DNA from: Thiogranum longum
GTDB taxonomy: Bacteria; Pseudomonadota; Gammaproteobacteria; DSM-19610
Direction: 5' to 3'
DNA: 64,000 bases
Assembly (NCBI RefSeq): GCF_004339085.1
Contig: NZ_SMFX01000001.1
Coordinates: forward strand, 1,434,242-1,498,241
Made by a program: the position numbers and the translations under genes. Under the pieces are notes generated by a model that saw only the letters and a list, made by a program, of their open reading frames with translations, was not told the origin of the DNA and searched no databases. Below, in pieces: positions 54,393 through 63,333 of the stretch. Numbering within the stretch: position 1 is the first letter of the stretch; each line of letters opens with the position of its first letter.

Positions 54393-54797
54393 CTATACGG
54401 GCCTGACCGGTCGCTTGTTACCGTTTTCATCAATGGCGACATAGGTAAAGGTGGCTTCCGTTACCTTGAAACGCTCCGGATCCCCGGGTTTCCTGCGCAA
54501 GACAGGATTGATCCAGACTTCTATGCGTATGGTGATCGATGTGTTGCCCACATGCTCCAGCTCACCGTAGCAGCACAGCACATCTCCAACCTGTACCGGC
54601 TGTATGAATTTGATGGAATCCACTGCTACGGTGACGACACGCCCCTGCGCGGTCTCCTTGGCGAGAATGCCGCCGCCGATGTCCATTTGCGACATGATCC
54701 AGCCACCGAAGATGTCGCCATTTGGATTGGTGTCCGACGGCATGGCGAGCGTACGTAGCAGCACATCACCCCGAGGTTGTGTCCCATTCCCTGCCAT
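54393..54797 (-). CDS. yciA: YciA-type acyl-CoA thioesterase
   Basis: A 134-aa hotdog-fold thioesterase. Signs are LRTLAMPSDTNPNGDIFGGWIMSQMD (catalytic Asn/Asp loop) near residue 15 and VAVDSIKFIQPVQVGDVL. YciA hydrolyses a broad range of acyl-CoAs. It is full length. It converges on slyX with only 8 bases between the stops. Confidence 0.9.
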   Translation of the reverse strand: MAGNGTQPRGDVLLRTLAMPSDTNPNGDIFGGWIMSQMDIGGGILAKETAQGRVVTVAVDSIKFIQPVQVGDVLCCYGELEHVGNTSITIRIEVWINPVLRRKPGDPERFKVTEATFTYVAIDENGNKRPVRPV

Positions 54798-54865
54798 GAC
54801 CTGATTACCCTGTTTAACGCTTCAGTGTGACTGTAGCACCTGTTAGCGGAGCAGGGTAGACGCTA

Positions 54866-56308
54866 TCAGCCGGGGCGGTCGATCATCATCGGTCGGATAC
54901 CCTGGAGAATACCCCTGGCTATCGACATCGTAAAAGAATAAGCAGAAAATCTGCGGGCTTTTTTCAGGGCCGGGAGTGCGTCACTGTAGTGCAGATTCCC
55001 GCCCTGGAGCACCTCAATTGCATCATCGATTTCCGAGACGGCAATCTTCAGGTTGGTATTTCTGTCACTGCGGTTGTAGAGCAGCTCTGCCTGCTTGATC
55101 AATTCAATGGCAGAGCGAATATTTTCATCAGCATTCAATACACGCATAAATGCACCGACATTGGCAACCTGTGATCCATTCATCTCGACAATGGGTGGCA
55201 GTACCTCCCCGTTACGCAAGTGGCGCTTCGAGGTATAGAAGGCAATCAGGCCTTCGACTGTATCAATCTGGTTGGCATGAAAGAAAGGCCCGCTGTCGGC
55301 AGCTTCGATAACCGTGGGTACATTGAACAGGCTGCTGCCGTGTCCAAAGCCATCATCAAACGGGTTGTTATCAGCATCGATAATATCACCTGTCTGGTCG
55401 ACAAGTTCCTCGACACGTGGTCCGAAGGAGCGGTTACTGAATTCAAATGCCGCTGGTGTGATCGATGCAGGAAAATCAAATTCAGGATCGGTATTGGCGC
55501 CCCCGTTGAAATGACAGGCATTGCAATTCAGTGCGCCTGATACGCCCACGCCCATGTAATTCAGTCGCCCGCGCTCGGCACGCTTGTCTTTCATCTTAAT
55601 GGTACGGAAATCGTCAAATTCTTCCTGTCGTCCCAGTGACAACATGTAGGCTTCCAGTGCATCCAGCTCATATTCGCCGGGCATGCGGAAATCCTTGTCG
55701 ACCATTCTGTCCAGGGTTTTCGTCATGTGCTGAATGATGGCTCCGACAGTGAAATCTCGCAAAGTACCGGAAGTTGGCAGCACTCCACTGGCGTCGGATG
55801 GTGCGCCGTCTCCGCTCCAGCCGGTACGCTGGTCCGGAGGTAGTGCAGTGCCGTCATTGCCATTGGTTGGCGCAAGAAGTGATGTTCGCAAGGCATTCAG
55901 GTGCGGTACGCTACGCATCGTGAAATTGTTCTGCAGGTCATCAAAGCCGTTAGTGTTCTCAAGAATCAGGCCTGCCTCACGCATCAGGCCTGGTTTTTCG
56001 AAGTTTTCTGATAATGGGTTAGGTGCTGGGCGCTCAGCCAGGAACAAGGGATCGCTATCCGGTATTGTCGCTATAAAGCGTGGGTCAAGAGTGAAGTTGT
56101 TGGTCGGAGGATGACAGGTCCCACAGGTTCGACCATTTCCCTCGAAGGTTTCATTAAAAAAAATACGGCGTCCATCGTTAATCAGTTCTGCATCAGGGTA
56201 ACCGGGTGGCATGATGCCAGTCGCTGTAACAGCTGCCGGGATAATCAGTAATCCGCATATTTGTACTACCAGTAAGACAAAAGGGTGAGAATAAATATGA
56301 AAGCGCAT
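54866..56308 (-). CDS. Di-heme cytochrome c peroxidase-like protein
   Basis: A 480-aa secreted protein with two c-type heme sites: CGTCH (62-66) and CNACH (about 265). The spacing and the intervening RSVPHLNALR region resemble the CcpA/MauG-type di-heme peroxidase superfamily, though the protein is longer than usual (about 330). The last 80 residues are helical. It probably reduces peroxide with electrons from a small cytochrome, or oxidises a protein substrate. A signal peptide is clear. It stands alone, facing away from the PA2779 gene. Confidence 0.8.
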   Translation of the reverse strand: MRFHIYSHPFVLLVVQICGLLIIPAAVTATGIMPPGYPDAELINDGRRIFFNETFEGNGRTCGTCHPPTNNFTLDPRFIATIPDSDPLFLAERPAPNPLSENFEKPGLMREAGLILENTNGFDDLQNNFTMRSVPHLNALRTSLLAPTNGNDGTALPPDQRTGWSGDGAPSDASGVLPTSGTLRDFTVGAIIQHMTKTLDRMVDKDFRMPGEYELDALEAYMLSLGRQEEFDDFRTIKMKDKRAERGRLNYMGVGVSGALNCNACHFNGGANTDPEFDFPASITPAAFEFSNRSFGPRVEELVDQTGDIIDADNNPFDDGFGHGSSLFNVPTVIEAADSGPFFHANQIDTVEGLIAFYTSKRHLRNGEVLPPIVEMNGSQVANVGAFMRVLNADENIRSAIELIKQAELLYNRSDRNTNLKIAVSEIDDAIEVLQGGNLHYSDALPALKKARRFSAYSFTMSIARGILQGIRPMMIDRPG

Positions 56309-56630
56309 AGTTGTGAGATTCCTCGACCGGCTTGTTTGTTTTTGAAGACAACAAGTTTCCGTAAGTTATAAACCTAGATACTTTTTCTGTGACCCACAAT
56401 GGCGGCTGCCGTAAAATAGACATATGTATAACGCACTGACTGCGCGGCCAGGTTTGTGGGGATTGGTATCATATTCACAGAAACGAGGCAGGTGACAATG
56501 CCGGGATGAGTGGCGGGGATGTATCCTGCAGTGTCTTTGGCTAGCACTGCCGGCTATGGCACGGCACCAGTAATCCCGCTAAGCTATGCCCTGCAACCGC
56601 TGTATTGGCGGACAAGGGAGAGCGCATAAA
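56309..56630. other. 322-base divergent intergenic region
   Basis: It separates the di-heme protein gene (minus) from the PA2779 gene (plus) and must contain both promoters. I see no strong hexamer pair and no gene. AGGGAG lies 8-9 bases before the PA2779-type ATG at 56631. Confidence 0.4.
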
Positions 56631-57017
56631 ATGAAGATAGGCCAAAGAGTTACAGCATTTATTTTAAGTATTATCTTGATTAATATGTCGTTTGGAACTG
56701 CAATGGCGGGCATGGTTGGTAATACTGCAATCCTGGCGCAGAGTACAGAACGGCAGTCATTGATCCAACAACTACAGCAAGCAGAAGTGCGTGACCAGTT
56801 GCTTTCCATGGGTGTTCAGCCCGAAGCGGTAGAACTTCGTATTCAGCAGCTCAGTGATGCTGAAATTGCACAGCTAAACCGGCAAATAGCCGAGGCGCCT
56901 GCCGGCAGTGGCATTGTCGAGCTTGTAGTACTCATTTTCCTGGTATTCGTCATCACCGATGTGATCGGGGCGACCGACATTTTCCCCTTCATACATCCTG
57001 TTAACAGAAGTAGATGA
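56631..57017 (+). CDS. PA2779-family membrane protein
   Basis: A 128-aa protein. The ATG at 56631 with AGGGAG upstream is chosen over a frame start at 56586. One N-terminal hydrophobic segment, a helical middle (LSMGVQPEAVELRIQQLSDAEIAQL) and a C-terminal hydrophobic segment with ITDVIGATDIFPFI match the PA2779 family. It always accompanies a PA2778-type peptidase, and here their genes overlap by 4 bases. The function is unknown; a membrane substrate or partner of the peptidase is likely. Confidence 0.85.
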   Translation: MKIGQRVTAFILSIILINMSFGTAMAGMVGNTAILAQSTERQSLIQQLQQAEVRDQLLSMGVQPEAVELRIQQLSDAEIAQLNRQIAEAPAGSGIVELVVLIFLVFVITDVIGATDIFPFIHPVNRSR

Positions 57018-58012
57018 TTTCTGTCCGGGTCTGGCAGGCAGGATGGATCTGCCTGCTGTGCCTTGGCGGTTGTGCAATGTCACCTCGCGGGGCAAGTCTT
57101 CCTGCTGATGTTGCGCACACACTGCCACGTGCGGTGCAGCTGGACGATACCCCCTTTTTTCCACAGACCGCTTACCAGTGCGGGCCGGCGGCACTGGCCA
57201 CTGTCCTGCAGGCGCAGGGTATCAGTACCACACCCGATGATTTGTCACGCGGCGTTTATTTGCCCGCGCGCAAGGGCAGCCTGCAAGTCGAGATGATTGC
57301 CGCGGCCCGCAGGTTACAGGCATTACCCTACGTACTGGAGCCCTCTTTCGCGGCACTTTTACAGGAGCTTGCAGCTGGTAACCCGGTCCTGGTGCTGCAG
57401 AACCTGGGGTTGAGTGTATTGCCGCGCTGGCATTATGCGGTTGTTGTCGGTTATGACCTCGACAGACAGGTGCTGGTATTGCGATCCGGTACATTAAAAC
57501 AGCGAATAACCCCGGTTGCAGTTTTTCTGCGCACCTGGCGAAGGTCGGGGCAATGGGCGCTGGTTGTCCTGCCGGTCGGGAAAATACCTGTTACAGCAAA
57601 TCCGGCAACCTACCTCAGGACAGCACACGCCTTCGAGGAGACGGGGATGGTAGAACAGGCTGCTGCAGCCTATCGCGCCGCTACAAAACGTTGGCCACAG
57701 GAAGCCAGCGTCTGGATGGTGTCCGGGAACATGGCTTTTGCGACCCGGCATACAGATGAAGCTGTAGCGGACTTTCTGACCGCAACCAGGCTTGCGCCCG
57801 ACGACCCGGTAGCCTGGAATAATCTGGCCTACGCCTTGCGGGACAAGGGTTGCCTGGTCGAGGCCAGAACAGCTATACAGTGTGCATTGCATATTTCGCC
57901 TGACGACAAGAATCTGCGGGACTCCCGGAAAGACATGAGTGATGGAGCCGAACGCAAAGGAAAACCTGGCCATTGCGAACCCGTCAATTGTACGGAGAGT
58001 TCGCTATACTGA
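57014..58012 (+). CDS. PA2778-family C39-like cysteine peptidase lipoprotein with TPRs
   Basis: A 332-aa protein. The lipobox LGGC gives Cys20. The C39-like papain-fold domain has QTAYQCGPAAL (catalytic C56) and RWHYAVVVGYD (catalytic H140). The C-terminal part holds tetratricopeptide repeats (AHAFEETGMVEQAAAAYRAA, FLTATRLAPDDPVAWNNLAYAL). C39 peptidases cleave double-glycine leaders, but PA2778 proteins have no known substrate. The start overlaps the PA2779 stop. The likely location is the periplasm or outer membrane. Confidence 0.85.
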   Translation: MISVRVWQAGWICLLCLGGCAMSPRGASLPADVAHTLPRAVQLDDTPFFPQTAYQCGPAALATVLQAQGISTTPDDLSRGVYLPARKGSLQVEMIAAARRLQALPYVLEPSFAALLQELAAGNPVLVLQNLGLSVLPRWHYAVVVGYDLDRQVLVLRSGTLKQRITPVAVFLRTWRRSGQWALVVLPVGKIPVTANPATYLRTAHAFEETGMVEQAAAAYRAATKRWPQEASVWMVSGNMAFATRHTDEAVADFLTATRLAPDDPVAWNNLAYALRDKGCLVEARTAIQCALHISPDDKNLRDSRKDMSDGAERKGKPGHCEPVNCTESSLY

Positions 58013-58042
58013 AGTCCTGATACAAACCACGGACGATAATTC

Positions 58043-58795
58043 ATGCAGAAAAATATTGTTTTTTCGGTATTACTGGCTTCAATCGCCAGCCTCCCGCAGG
58101 CAAATGCCGGCTGGAGCGACTATCTCGATAAACTCAAAGGAAGCGTTACTGCTCCCGGTGCCACCACATCAGCTGCCGGGCTGACAGAGAACGAGATTGT
58201 TGCAGGTCTGAAGGAAGCGCTTGAAGAGGGTACCCGCTTCGCTGTGGATTCGCTTGGCAAGGATGGAGGTTTCCTTAATAACAGCCAGGTGCGGATACCC
58301 ATGCCGGACAGCCTGAAGTGGGTCGACAAGTCACTGAGAACACTCGGTCAGGAAGAGCTTGCCGATGAATTTGTCGCCAGTATGAACCATGCTGCAGAGC
58401 AGGCTGTGCCGGAAGCGGCCGCGATATTCGGTGATGCTATCAAGTCCATGTCGCTGGAAGATGCGAAGTCTGTTCTGAAAGGCCCCGACGATGCTGCAAC
58501 GCGTTATTTCCGGCAAACGACTGAAGCTGCATTAACCGAAAAAATACGCCCTGTTGTGGTCCAGAGCACTGAAAAAGCCGGTGTTACATCAACCTATAAA
58601 AAAATGATGTCAAAAGCCGGTGGTCTGACTTCTTTTATGTCGCGTGATGTTACGGATATGGACGGGTATGTTACGCAAAAGACACTTGATGGACTGTTCC
58701 TGATGATTGCCGAAGAAGAGAGAAAGATTCGCGAGAACCCGGTTGCGCGCAGCAGCGATCTCCTGAAAAAGGTATTCGGCACTTATACGCAGTAA
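58043..58795 (+). CDS. DUF4197 secreted protein
   Basis: A 250-aa protein with a signal peptide ending in ANAG. The body is helical: LTENEIVAGLKEALEEGTRFAVDSLGKDGGFLNN, then RIPMPDSL and AIKSMSLEDAKSVLKGPDDAATRYFRQTT. This matches DUF4197, a common proteobacterial family of unknown function. It follows the peptidase by 30 bases and may share its transcript. Confidence 0.85.
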   Translation: MQKNIVFSVLLASIASLPQANAGWSDYLDKLKGSVTAPGATTSAAGLTENEIVAGLKEALEEGTRFAVDSLGKDGGFLNNSQVRIPMPDSLKWVDKSLRTLGQEELADEFVASMNHAAEQAVPEAAAIFGDAIKSMSLEDAKSVLKGPDDAATRYFRQTTEAALTEKIRPVVVQSTEKAGVTSTYKKMMSKAGGLTSFMSRDVTDMDGYVTQKTLDGLFLMIAEEERKIRENPVARSSDLLKKVFGTYTQ

Positions 58796-58898
58796 GGTGA
58801 TGAATCCTGCCAGATGCGTGTCGGGCAATTCCCTTGATCCTTTTCAATGAGGTACAGGCTCATGGTATTACAACAGGATTTGACTGCAAGTTATCCCT

Positions 58899-59780
58899 TC
58901 AGTCTTTTTTGAGGGCGGCCAGTATGGCTCTTGTGTGTACGATCGGGAGTGAGAAATGACCTTCATCCGGTACGACAGTAAGGATGGAGTCCGGTAGTTT
59001 CGAGTGGATAAACTGGCTGTGCTGGCAGGGTACGATGCGATCAGCATCACCGTGCCACAAATGAATCTGTTTGTGGATATTCTCCAGTTCAAAGCCCCAG
59101 GGTCTCTGGTAAAGGACAACATCCCGGGTCGAGGCGAAGGGTCCCTGGCGAAAGGATTCACGCAGGCTTCCGGACAACAAGTCACGTATGTCCTTGCGGG
59201 ATAAAACCTGCCTGTCAGCTTCGCCATGGCAGCGCGCAAGCAAGCGGAACGTAATATCGGGGCGCAAGCAGGACAACCACTTCAGCGGGCGGCCATACAG
59301 GTTTCTGAGCAGTGTCGGGGATTTTCTGGCCAGAAAGAAACCGGAGCGGGCCAGCCAGTGCATTTCATTTCGTAAAGTGGCGACATGGACCGGACCCAGG
59401 CCACAGACAATCCCCGTGGTGCTGATACGCCCGGGAATTTCGTGGGCACAGGCCAGGGCGTAAGGTCCACCACCTGATACCGCGATGATGCCGAAAGTTT
59501 CAATATCCAGTGCATCGGCCAGCGCAGCCACATCATTTGGCCAGTTGATGATTGACCGGTCTGCCACATAGTCGGACAAACCGTAGCCCGGACGATCTAT
59601 TGCACAAATGCATAATCCAAGCGCCCTGGCGGAGGCTTCCAGTAATTGTGCTTCATAGCGTGAGCCGGGCATTCCATGGAAATAGAAAAAAGGATCGCCA
59701 TTGACGGACCCATATCGCGCATAGCCCAGTTTTCGACCATCCGGGAGTCTGAATGTCAGGGATGTATGATTGTCAGGCAT
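58899..59780 (-). CDS. Alpha/beta hydrolase
   Basis: A 293-aa alpha/beta-fold hydrolase. The oxyanion HG is at 35-36, the nucleophile elbow VSGGGPYALA gives Ser102, the acid is probably in HGDADRIVP (about 245) and His is in DEGHFSLP (about 275). The elbow has three glycines after serine instead of the usual G-x-S-x-G, as in some proline iminopeptidase-like enzymes. There is no signal peptide. The substrate is unknown. The gene stands alone. Confidence 0.85.
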   Translation of the reverse strand: MPDNHTSLTFRLPDGRKLGYARYGSVNGDPFFYFHGMPGSRYEAQLLEASARALGLCICAIDRPGYGLSDYVADRSIINWPNDVAALADALDIETFGIIAVSGGGPYALACAHEIPGRISTTGIVCGLGPVHVATLRNEMHWLARSGFFLARKSPTLLRNLYGRPLKWLSCLRPDITFRLLARCHGEADRQVLSRKDIRDLLSGSLRESFRQGPFASTRDVVLYQRPWGFELENIHKQIHLWHGDADRIVPCQHSQFIHSKLPDSILTVVPDEGHFSLPIVHTRAILAALKKD

Positions 59781-59802
59781 ATAGAAAAATCAGCCTCGCC
59801 GG

Positions 59803-60345
59803 TTAGTTGCTGTAGTATTTCCGGGCTTCTTTTACCAGCTGCTGGCTGTTCTCAACAGGGATATCAAAGTCATACAAGGCATTTATACCGGATTTTACCG
59901 AACCGGTCTTCCAGTTGCTGTCCAGTGTGATAACGATCATATCTCCTTCTCGCACGGCGTAGCTCCCCGATTCTGTTGTGAGCGTCATATTCCGGCTGTC
60001 GAAGATAAAGCTGAAAGATCTTGTCGGAGATTCCCTTGTGTATTTGTGACCGTCATCGCCCAGTGTCCAGGAAGCTGCTGATTTAAACAGCCAGGGCTTG
60101 TCCTGTATACCGCCTCCACCCCCCGTTGCCAGCCAAAGACCTGAGTCCCCGGGACGTATATACACGTACAGGACAGTATGCTCGTTCGCTTTAAGCAGCT
60201 TCAGTATGCCATCCTGGATGAAAACACTGTGCGCGTTATTGACACGGGTAGCGTTGAACTCTGTCGCAAGGGCAGGGGACTCACTGCAGGCAGTCAGAAG
60301 TTGGACATAAGCCATGAGGATCAGGGTATAGAAGGGTATACGCAT
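59803..60345 (-). CDS. Hypothetical lipoprotein
   Basis: A 180-aa protein with a signal peptide and lipobox LLTAC (Cys20), so probably a lipoprotein. The body is beta-rich (HTVLYVYIRPGDSGLWLATG, SFSFIFDSRNMTLTTESGSY) and ends in a helix. I do not recognise the family. It lies between the hydrolase and the HDOD gene on the same strand; the 22-base gap to the hydrolase suggests co-transcription. Confidence 0.65.
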   Translation of the reverse strand: MRIPFYTLILMAYVQLLTACSESPALATEFNATRVNNAHSVFIQDGILKLLKANEHTVLYVYIRPGDSGLWLATGGGGGIQDKPWLFKSAASWTLGDDGHKYTRESPTRSFSFIFDSRNMTLTTESGSYAVREGDMIVITLDSNWKTGSVKSGINALYDFDIPVENSQQLVKEARKYYSN

Positions 60346-60458
60346 ACTGATGACCTGTTGTTGTGATTTTAGGTGATCGATAATGATGTGAACTGTGTTG
60401 CGTATAACTGTTTACCGGCACATGGCAGGACGTTGATTGTGCGGCCGGTAGTGCCAGG

Positions 60459-61484
60459 TCAAGTGGTATAGCGCTGTAATTCAGCAAAGCATTTTTTACA
60501 ATTATCTGTCAGACGGCCTTCAGCCTGGCAGGTGATTTGTGACTTTTCGCTATCAATCCGACCTTCGGTGATCAGGACCTGTAACTGGGCCATCAATGAC
60601 GCCGTATGCAGTACTGATCCCATCACGGGCATCTGTGCAGGATCGGATTCACTGGCCTGTTCATCAATTGCCTGAATGATATTTTCACTGAATTCCCATT
60701 CCTGTGCAATCAGGGCAGACAATTTGAGTGATTGCCTGGTGAAAAGTTGCTGGAACTGGCTTGACCTTGGCGCATCATCGAGGTTCTCGATCCGGTCCAT
60801 CATTTTAAGCACAACTATAGTGCCTACATCACGTACCAGGCCAGCCAGGTACGCTTCAAACGAATCAATGGGCTGACGCTGTGCCAGACATTGCGCACTA
60901 AAAGCACAATATTCTGCTTGTTGCCATACCCACCCGGAGGCCAGGTTTGTGAAATGTCCCTGCCGTGAATGAAGCAATGGCTTGAAAGCAGCCTTGCTGA
61001 CCAGCTGTCTGACGCCGTTTCGGCCAAGTATCAGGATTGCCTGTTCAAGACTCTTGATGCTGTTAACGGTGCGATAGTACGGGCTGTTCGCCATGCGGAT
61101 GGCTTCTGCTACTAAAGACGGATCTTTGCCAATCAGGCGCGCCAGGTCACTTCCGGAGCTGTTGTCGTCTCGTAAACCGCTCATGATTTGCGGGATAACC
61201 GCAGGAAGCCTGGGTACCAGCTGTTGGCGCGATTCCCTGGAATTGATTAATTTATCGACACGTTTTACCGTTTCGGATTCGAACGTGTTTAATTCCACAT
61301 CTGTCAGGGAATGAACACCCAGTATCAGGCTGTAATAGCCCGATCGAATAATGTTACTGCCTGGATTGCTGGCGGGGTCATTCAATGGAAGGGGTGCTAC
61401 CGACGCCCCTGACGGGCTGGTGAGGGATTTTCCGGATTTTGCAGCCGTCTCGGGCAAGAAAAAATTTCGTAGCAGCTCCCACAT
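60459..61484 (-). CDS. HDOD-domain signalling protein
   Basis: A 341-aa protein. The HDOD domain spans about residues 85-290 (PSLVAEAIRMANSPYY, SLEQAILILGRNGVRQLVSKAAF), a variant HD fold without catalytic HD pair. HDOD proteins work in signal transduction, often with c-di-GMP. The N-terminal 80 residues are low-complexity and unassigned. The C-terminus has a CKKC pair and looks ordered only in part. The ligand is unknown. Confidence 0.8.
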   Translation of the reverse strand: MWELLRNFFLPETAAKSGKSLTSPSGASVAPLPLNDPASNPGSNIIRSGYYSLILGVHSLTDVELNTFESETVKRVDKLINSRESRQQLVPRLPAVIPQIMSGLRDDNSSGSDLARLIGKDPSLVAEAIRMANSPYYRTVNSIKSLEQAILILGRNGVRQLVSKAAFKPLLHSRQGHFTNLASGWVWQQAEYCAFSAQCLAQRQPIDSFEAYLAGLVRDVGTIVVLKMMDRIENLDDAPRSSQFQQLFTRQSLKLSALIAQEWEFSENIIQAIDEQASESDPAQMPVMGSVLHTASLMAQLQVLITEGRIDSEKSQITCQAEGRLTDNCKKCFAELQRYTT

Positions 61485-61606
61485 ATTACGGGCTATCCTT
61501 TATGTCAGGCCGACTAACCGGATATTTGGCGCATTCCTGAAACAACGTCTGTCTCCGGACGAAACTGGCCGTCAGAAAGCCGAGCCCACTGACCGCTTTG
61601 CGCAGT

Positions 61607-62224
61607 TTACAAAACATAAAGCAGTACTACCAGATAGTGTGAAATACTGCCAGCCAGCACAAAAAGGTGCCAGATTCCGTGTGCATGCTTCATTCTGTCA
61701 TCGATGCTGTAAAAAACAGTACCGCCGGTGTAAAACACACCACCCAGTGTCAACAGGGCCAGTGCACCTCCTGGCAGTGCCTGGACAAGCGGATACATGG
61801 CGACCAGGATCAACCATCCCATCAGCAGATAGATCCCCATTTGAATGGCGCGTGACCCCTGCCGGTGCAGACTGTCCACAATAATACCAAGCACAGCCAG
61901 CCCCCAGATGATGCCGAACAGTGTCCAGCCCCAGACTCCTCGCAGTGTAATCAGCGTAAATGGCGTGTAGGTACCGGCAATGAGCAGGTAGATAGCAACA
62001 TGGTCCAGTTTCCTGAAAATCTCCTTGGCGCGACCACGCAGTGAGTGGTAAAGCGTAGAGAGGGTATACAGCAGGAACAGGGTTGTGCCATAGATACTGA
62101 AACTCACGATTTTCCACGGGTCGCCCTGCAAGGAGGCGAACACGACGAGAACGACCATGCCTGCCAGCGCCAGTGCTGCGCCGATCAGATGGCTGATGCC
62201 GTTAAAGCGTTCTCCATAATACAT
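61607..62224 (-). CDS. trhA: TrhA/hemolysin III-family membrane protein
   Basis: A 205-aa protein with seven hydrophobic segments, typical of the PAQR/hemolysin III family. Signs are GERFNGISHLIGAALALAG near the start, YTLSTLYHSLRGRAKEIFRKLDHVAIYLLIAGTYTPF and GIWHLFVLAGSISHY, with metal-ligand His and Asp residues. TrhA is involved in membrane-energy homeostasis in E. coli. The length is standard. Confidence 0.9.
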   Translation of the reverse strand: MYYGERFNGISHLIGAALALAGMVVLVVFASLQGDPWKIVSFSIYGTTLFLLYTLSTLYHSLRGRAKEIFRKLDHVAIYLLIAGTYTPFTLITLRGVWGWTLFGIIWGLAVLGIIVDSLHRQGSRAIQMGIYLLMGWLILVAMYPLVQALPGGALALLTLGGVFYTGGTVFYSIDDRMKHAHGIWHLFVLAGSISHYLVVLLYVL

Positions 62225-62259
62225 AGTGAGGTAGTAACAGCTTGCCCGGAGCTACTGTC

Positions 62260-62367
62260 TTAACAACCTGGAATGCCAATCGGACCCGGCACATCAGGTA
62301 ATACACAGCAGCCACCAGCGATTGACAGTGAAATAACAATAACAACCAGTTTGATAAATTTTTGCAT
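62260..62367 (-). CDS. Possible 35-aa lipoprotein
   Basis: A short frame with ATG at 62367 codes for a peptide of 35 residues that begins MQKFIKLVVIVISLSIAGGC and continues CVLPDVPGPIGIPGC. The n-region, hydrophobic core and lipobox AGGC (Cys20) form a textbook lipoprotein signal, leaving a 16-residue mature part with three cysteines. The frame is the only sensible reading of this 327-base gap. A ribosome site is weak. It may be a lysis-like or entericidin-like small lipoprotein, but no family can be named. Confidence 0.45.
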   Translation of the reverse strand: MQKFIKLVVIVISLSIAGGCCVLPDVPGPIGIPGC

Positions 62368-62551
62368 CTCGATGCTTCACATTTTCCGTAATGACTTTGA
62401 ACCGGGAGTTTAGTGTAAAACAGCATTCCATGCACCGGGAAACGTGAATGACAGCATGGACATAAAGACATTCTTGCCTGTACTGCAGTATTTGGTTGAT
62501 TTCAGGGGCAGGACTGTCTAAGTTAATGTTCCCCAAAGCAGGAGAAATAAC

Positions 62552-62965
62552 ATGTCAAGGAAAGCAGCGATCAACCCACTATCAGTCGCCCTCGGCACTG
62601 TATTCACCGTGTCCCTGGCAAACAGCACCATCACCAGTGCCGCTGAAAACCCGTTCAGCATGCAGCCGGTAAATAGCGGTTACATGGTACTGGCAGAAGG
62701 CAAGTGCGGTGAAGGAAAATGCGGCGCAGGAAAAGGAAAAGGCCGTGAAGGCATGTGCGGCATGGAGCGCATGGATACTGATGGTGATGGAAAAGTCAGC
62801 AAGGATGAATTCATGAAAGGGCACGAAGCCAAGTTTGAACAAATCGATCAAAACAGTGATGGTGTAATCGATAAAGCCGAACATGATGCTCACATGAAGA
62901 AAATGATGGGCTTCATGAAAGAGGGAAAATGCGGCGAAGGCAAATGCGGTGGTTCAAAGAAATAA
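62552..62965 (+). CDS. HvfA-like Cys-repeat metallophore precursor with two EF-hands
   Basis: A 137-aa exported peptide. AGGAG precedes the ATG. The N-terminus (signal up to about residue 31, then AENPF and SGYMVLAEGKCGEGKCG) matches the HvfA family of RiPP metallophores, whose EGKCG cysteines are converted to oxazolone/thioamide groups by an MNIO (DUF692) enzyme with an HvfC partner. EGKCG units lie at 49-53, 54-58, 124-128 and 129-133, plus EGMCG at 66-70. Between them are two intact EF-hand loops, DTDGDGKVSKDE (75-86) and DQNSDGVIDKAE (99-110). No MNIO gene is in the window. Copper binding is likely by family. Confidence 0.75.
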   Translation: MSRKAAINPLSVALGTVFTVSLANSTITSAAENPFSMQPVNSGYMVLAEGKCGEGKCGAGKGKGREGMCGMERMDTDGDGKVSKDEFMKGHEAKFEQIDQNSDGVIDKAEHDAHMKKMMGFMKEGKCGEGKCGGSKK

Positions 62966-62970
62966 TTAGA

Positions 62971-63137
62971 TCCCCTGTGGCATGAGTCCGAGTATTTGAA
63001 CCTGTGCGACTCACCTGTATGGGCCGAGTGACATTTCAGGAGTTCCGTCTAGCGGACCTACACACCATGTCAACAACCGCCCGGCATGGTTCGGAAAATT
63101 TAGGATCCAAATTTCACCGGACTCATGCCACAAGGGA
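62971..63137. repeat. 20-bp inverted repeat bounding a 167-base structured element
   Basis: TCCCCTGTGGCATGAGTCCG (62971-62990) matches the reverse complement of 63118-63137 at 19 of 20 positions. The inside contains smaller hairpins (TCCG-TCTAG-CGGA, CCATG-CATGG) and no ORF. It starts 6 bases after the HvfA-like stop. It could be a terminator-like RNA or a MITE. The gap to the next gene (63138-63333) shows nothing else. Confidence 0.7.
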
Positions 63138-63333
63138 CTAAAACGTACCGTTTTTTGTCCTGGTAAAAGACGATGCAAAGCTGATGCCAACCTGGTGAAA
63201 ATGTGCGTAACTATATTTGTGTCAGTGAGTTAGCGTGATGCAGGAAATTAACCGGTATTATTTAGTGTCGTAAAAAGGAAGAAAATCTGAATATTTCGTC
63301 ATATTTTTGTCAGCTAGTTCTGGTCTGCTGCCC

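Noticed and set aside
61351-61884. 177-codon plus-strand ORF between the HDOD and TrhA genes
   Set aside because: It overlaps both well-supported minus-strand genes and shows no family resemblance.
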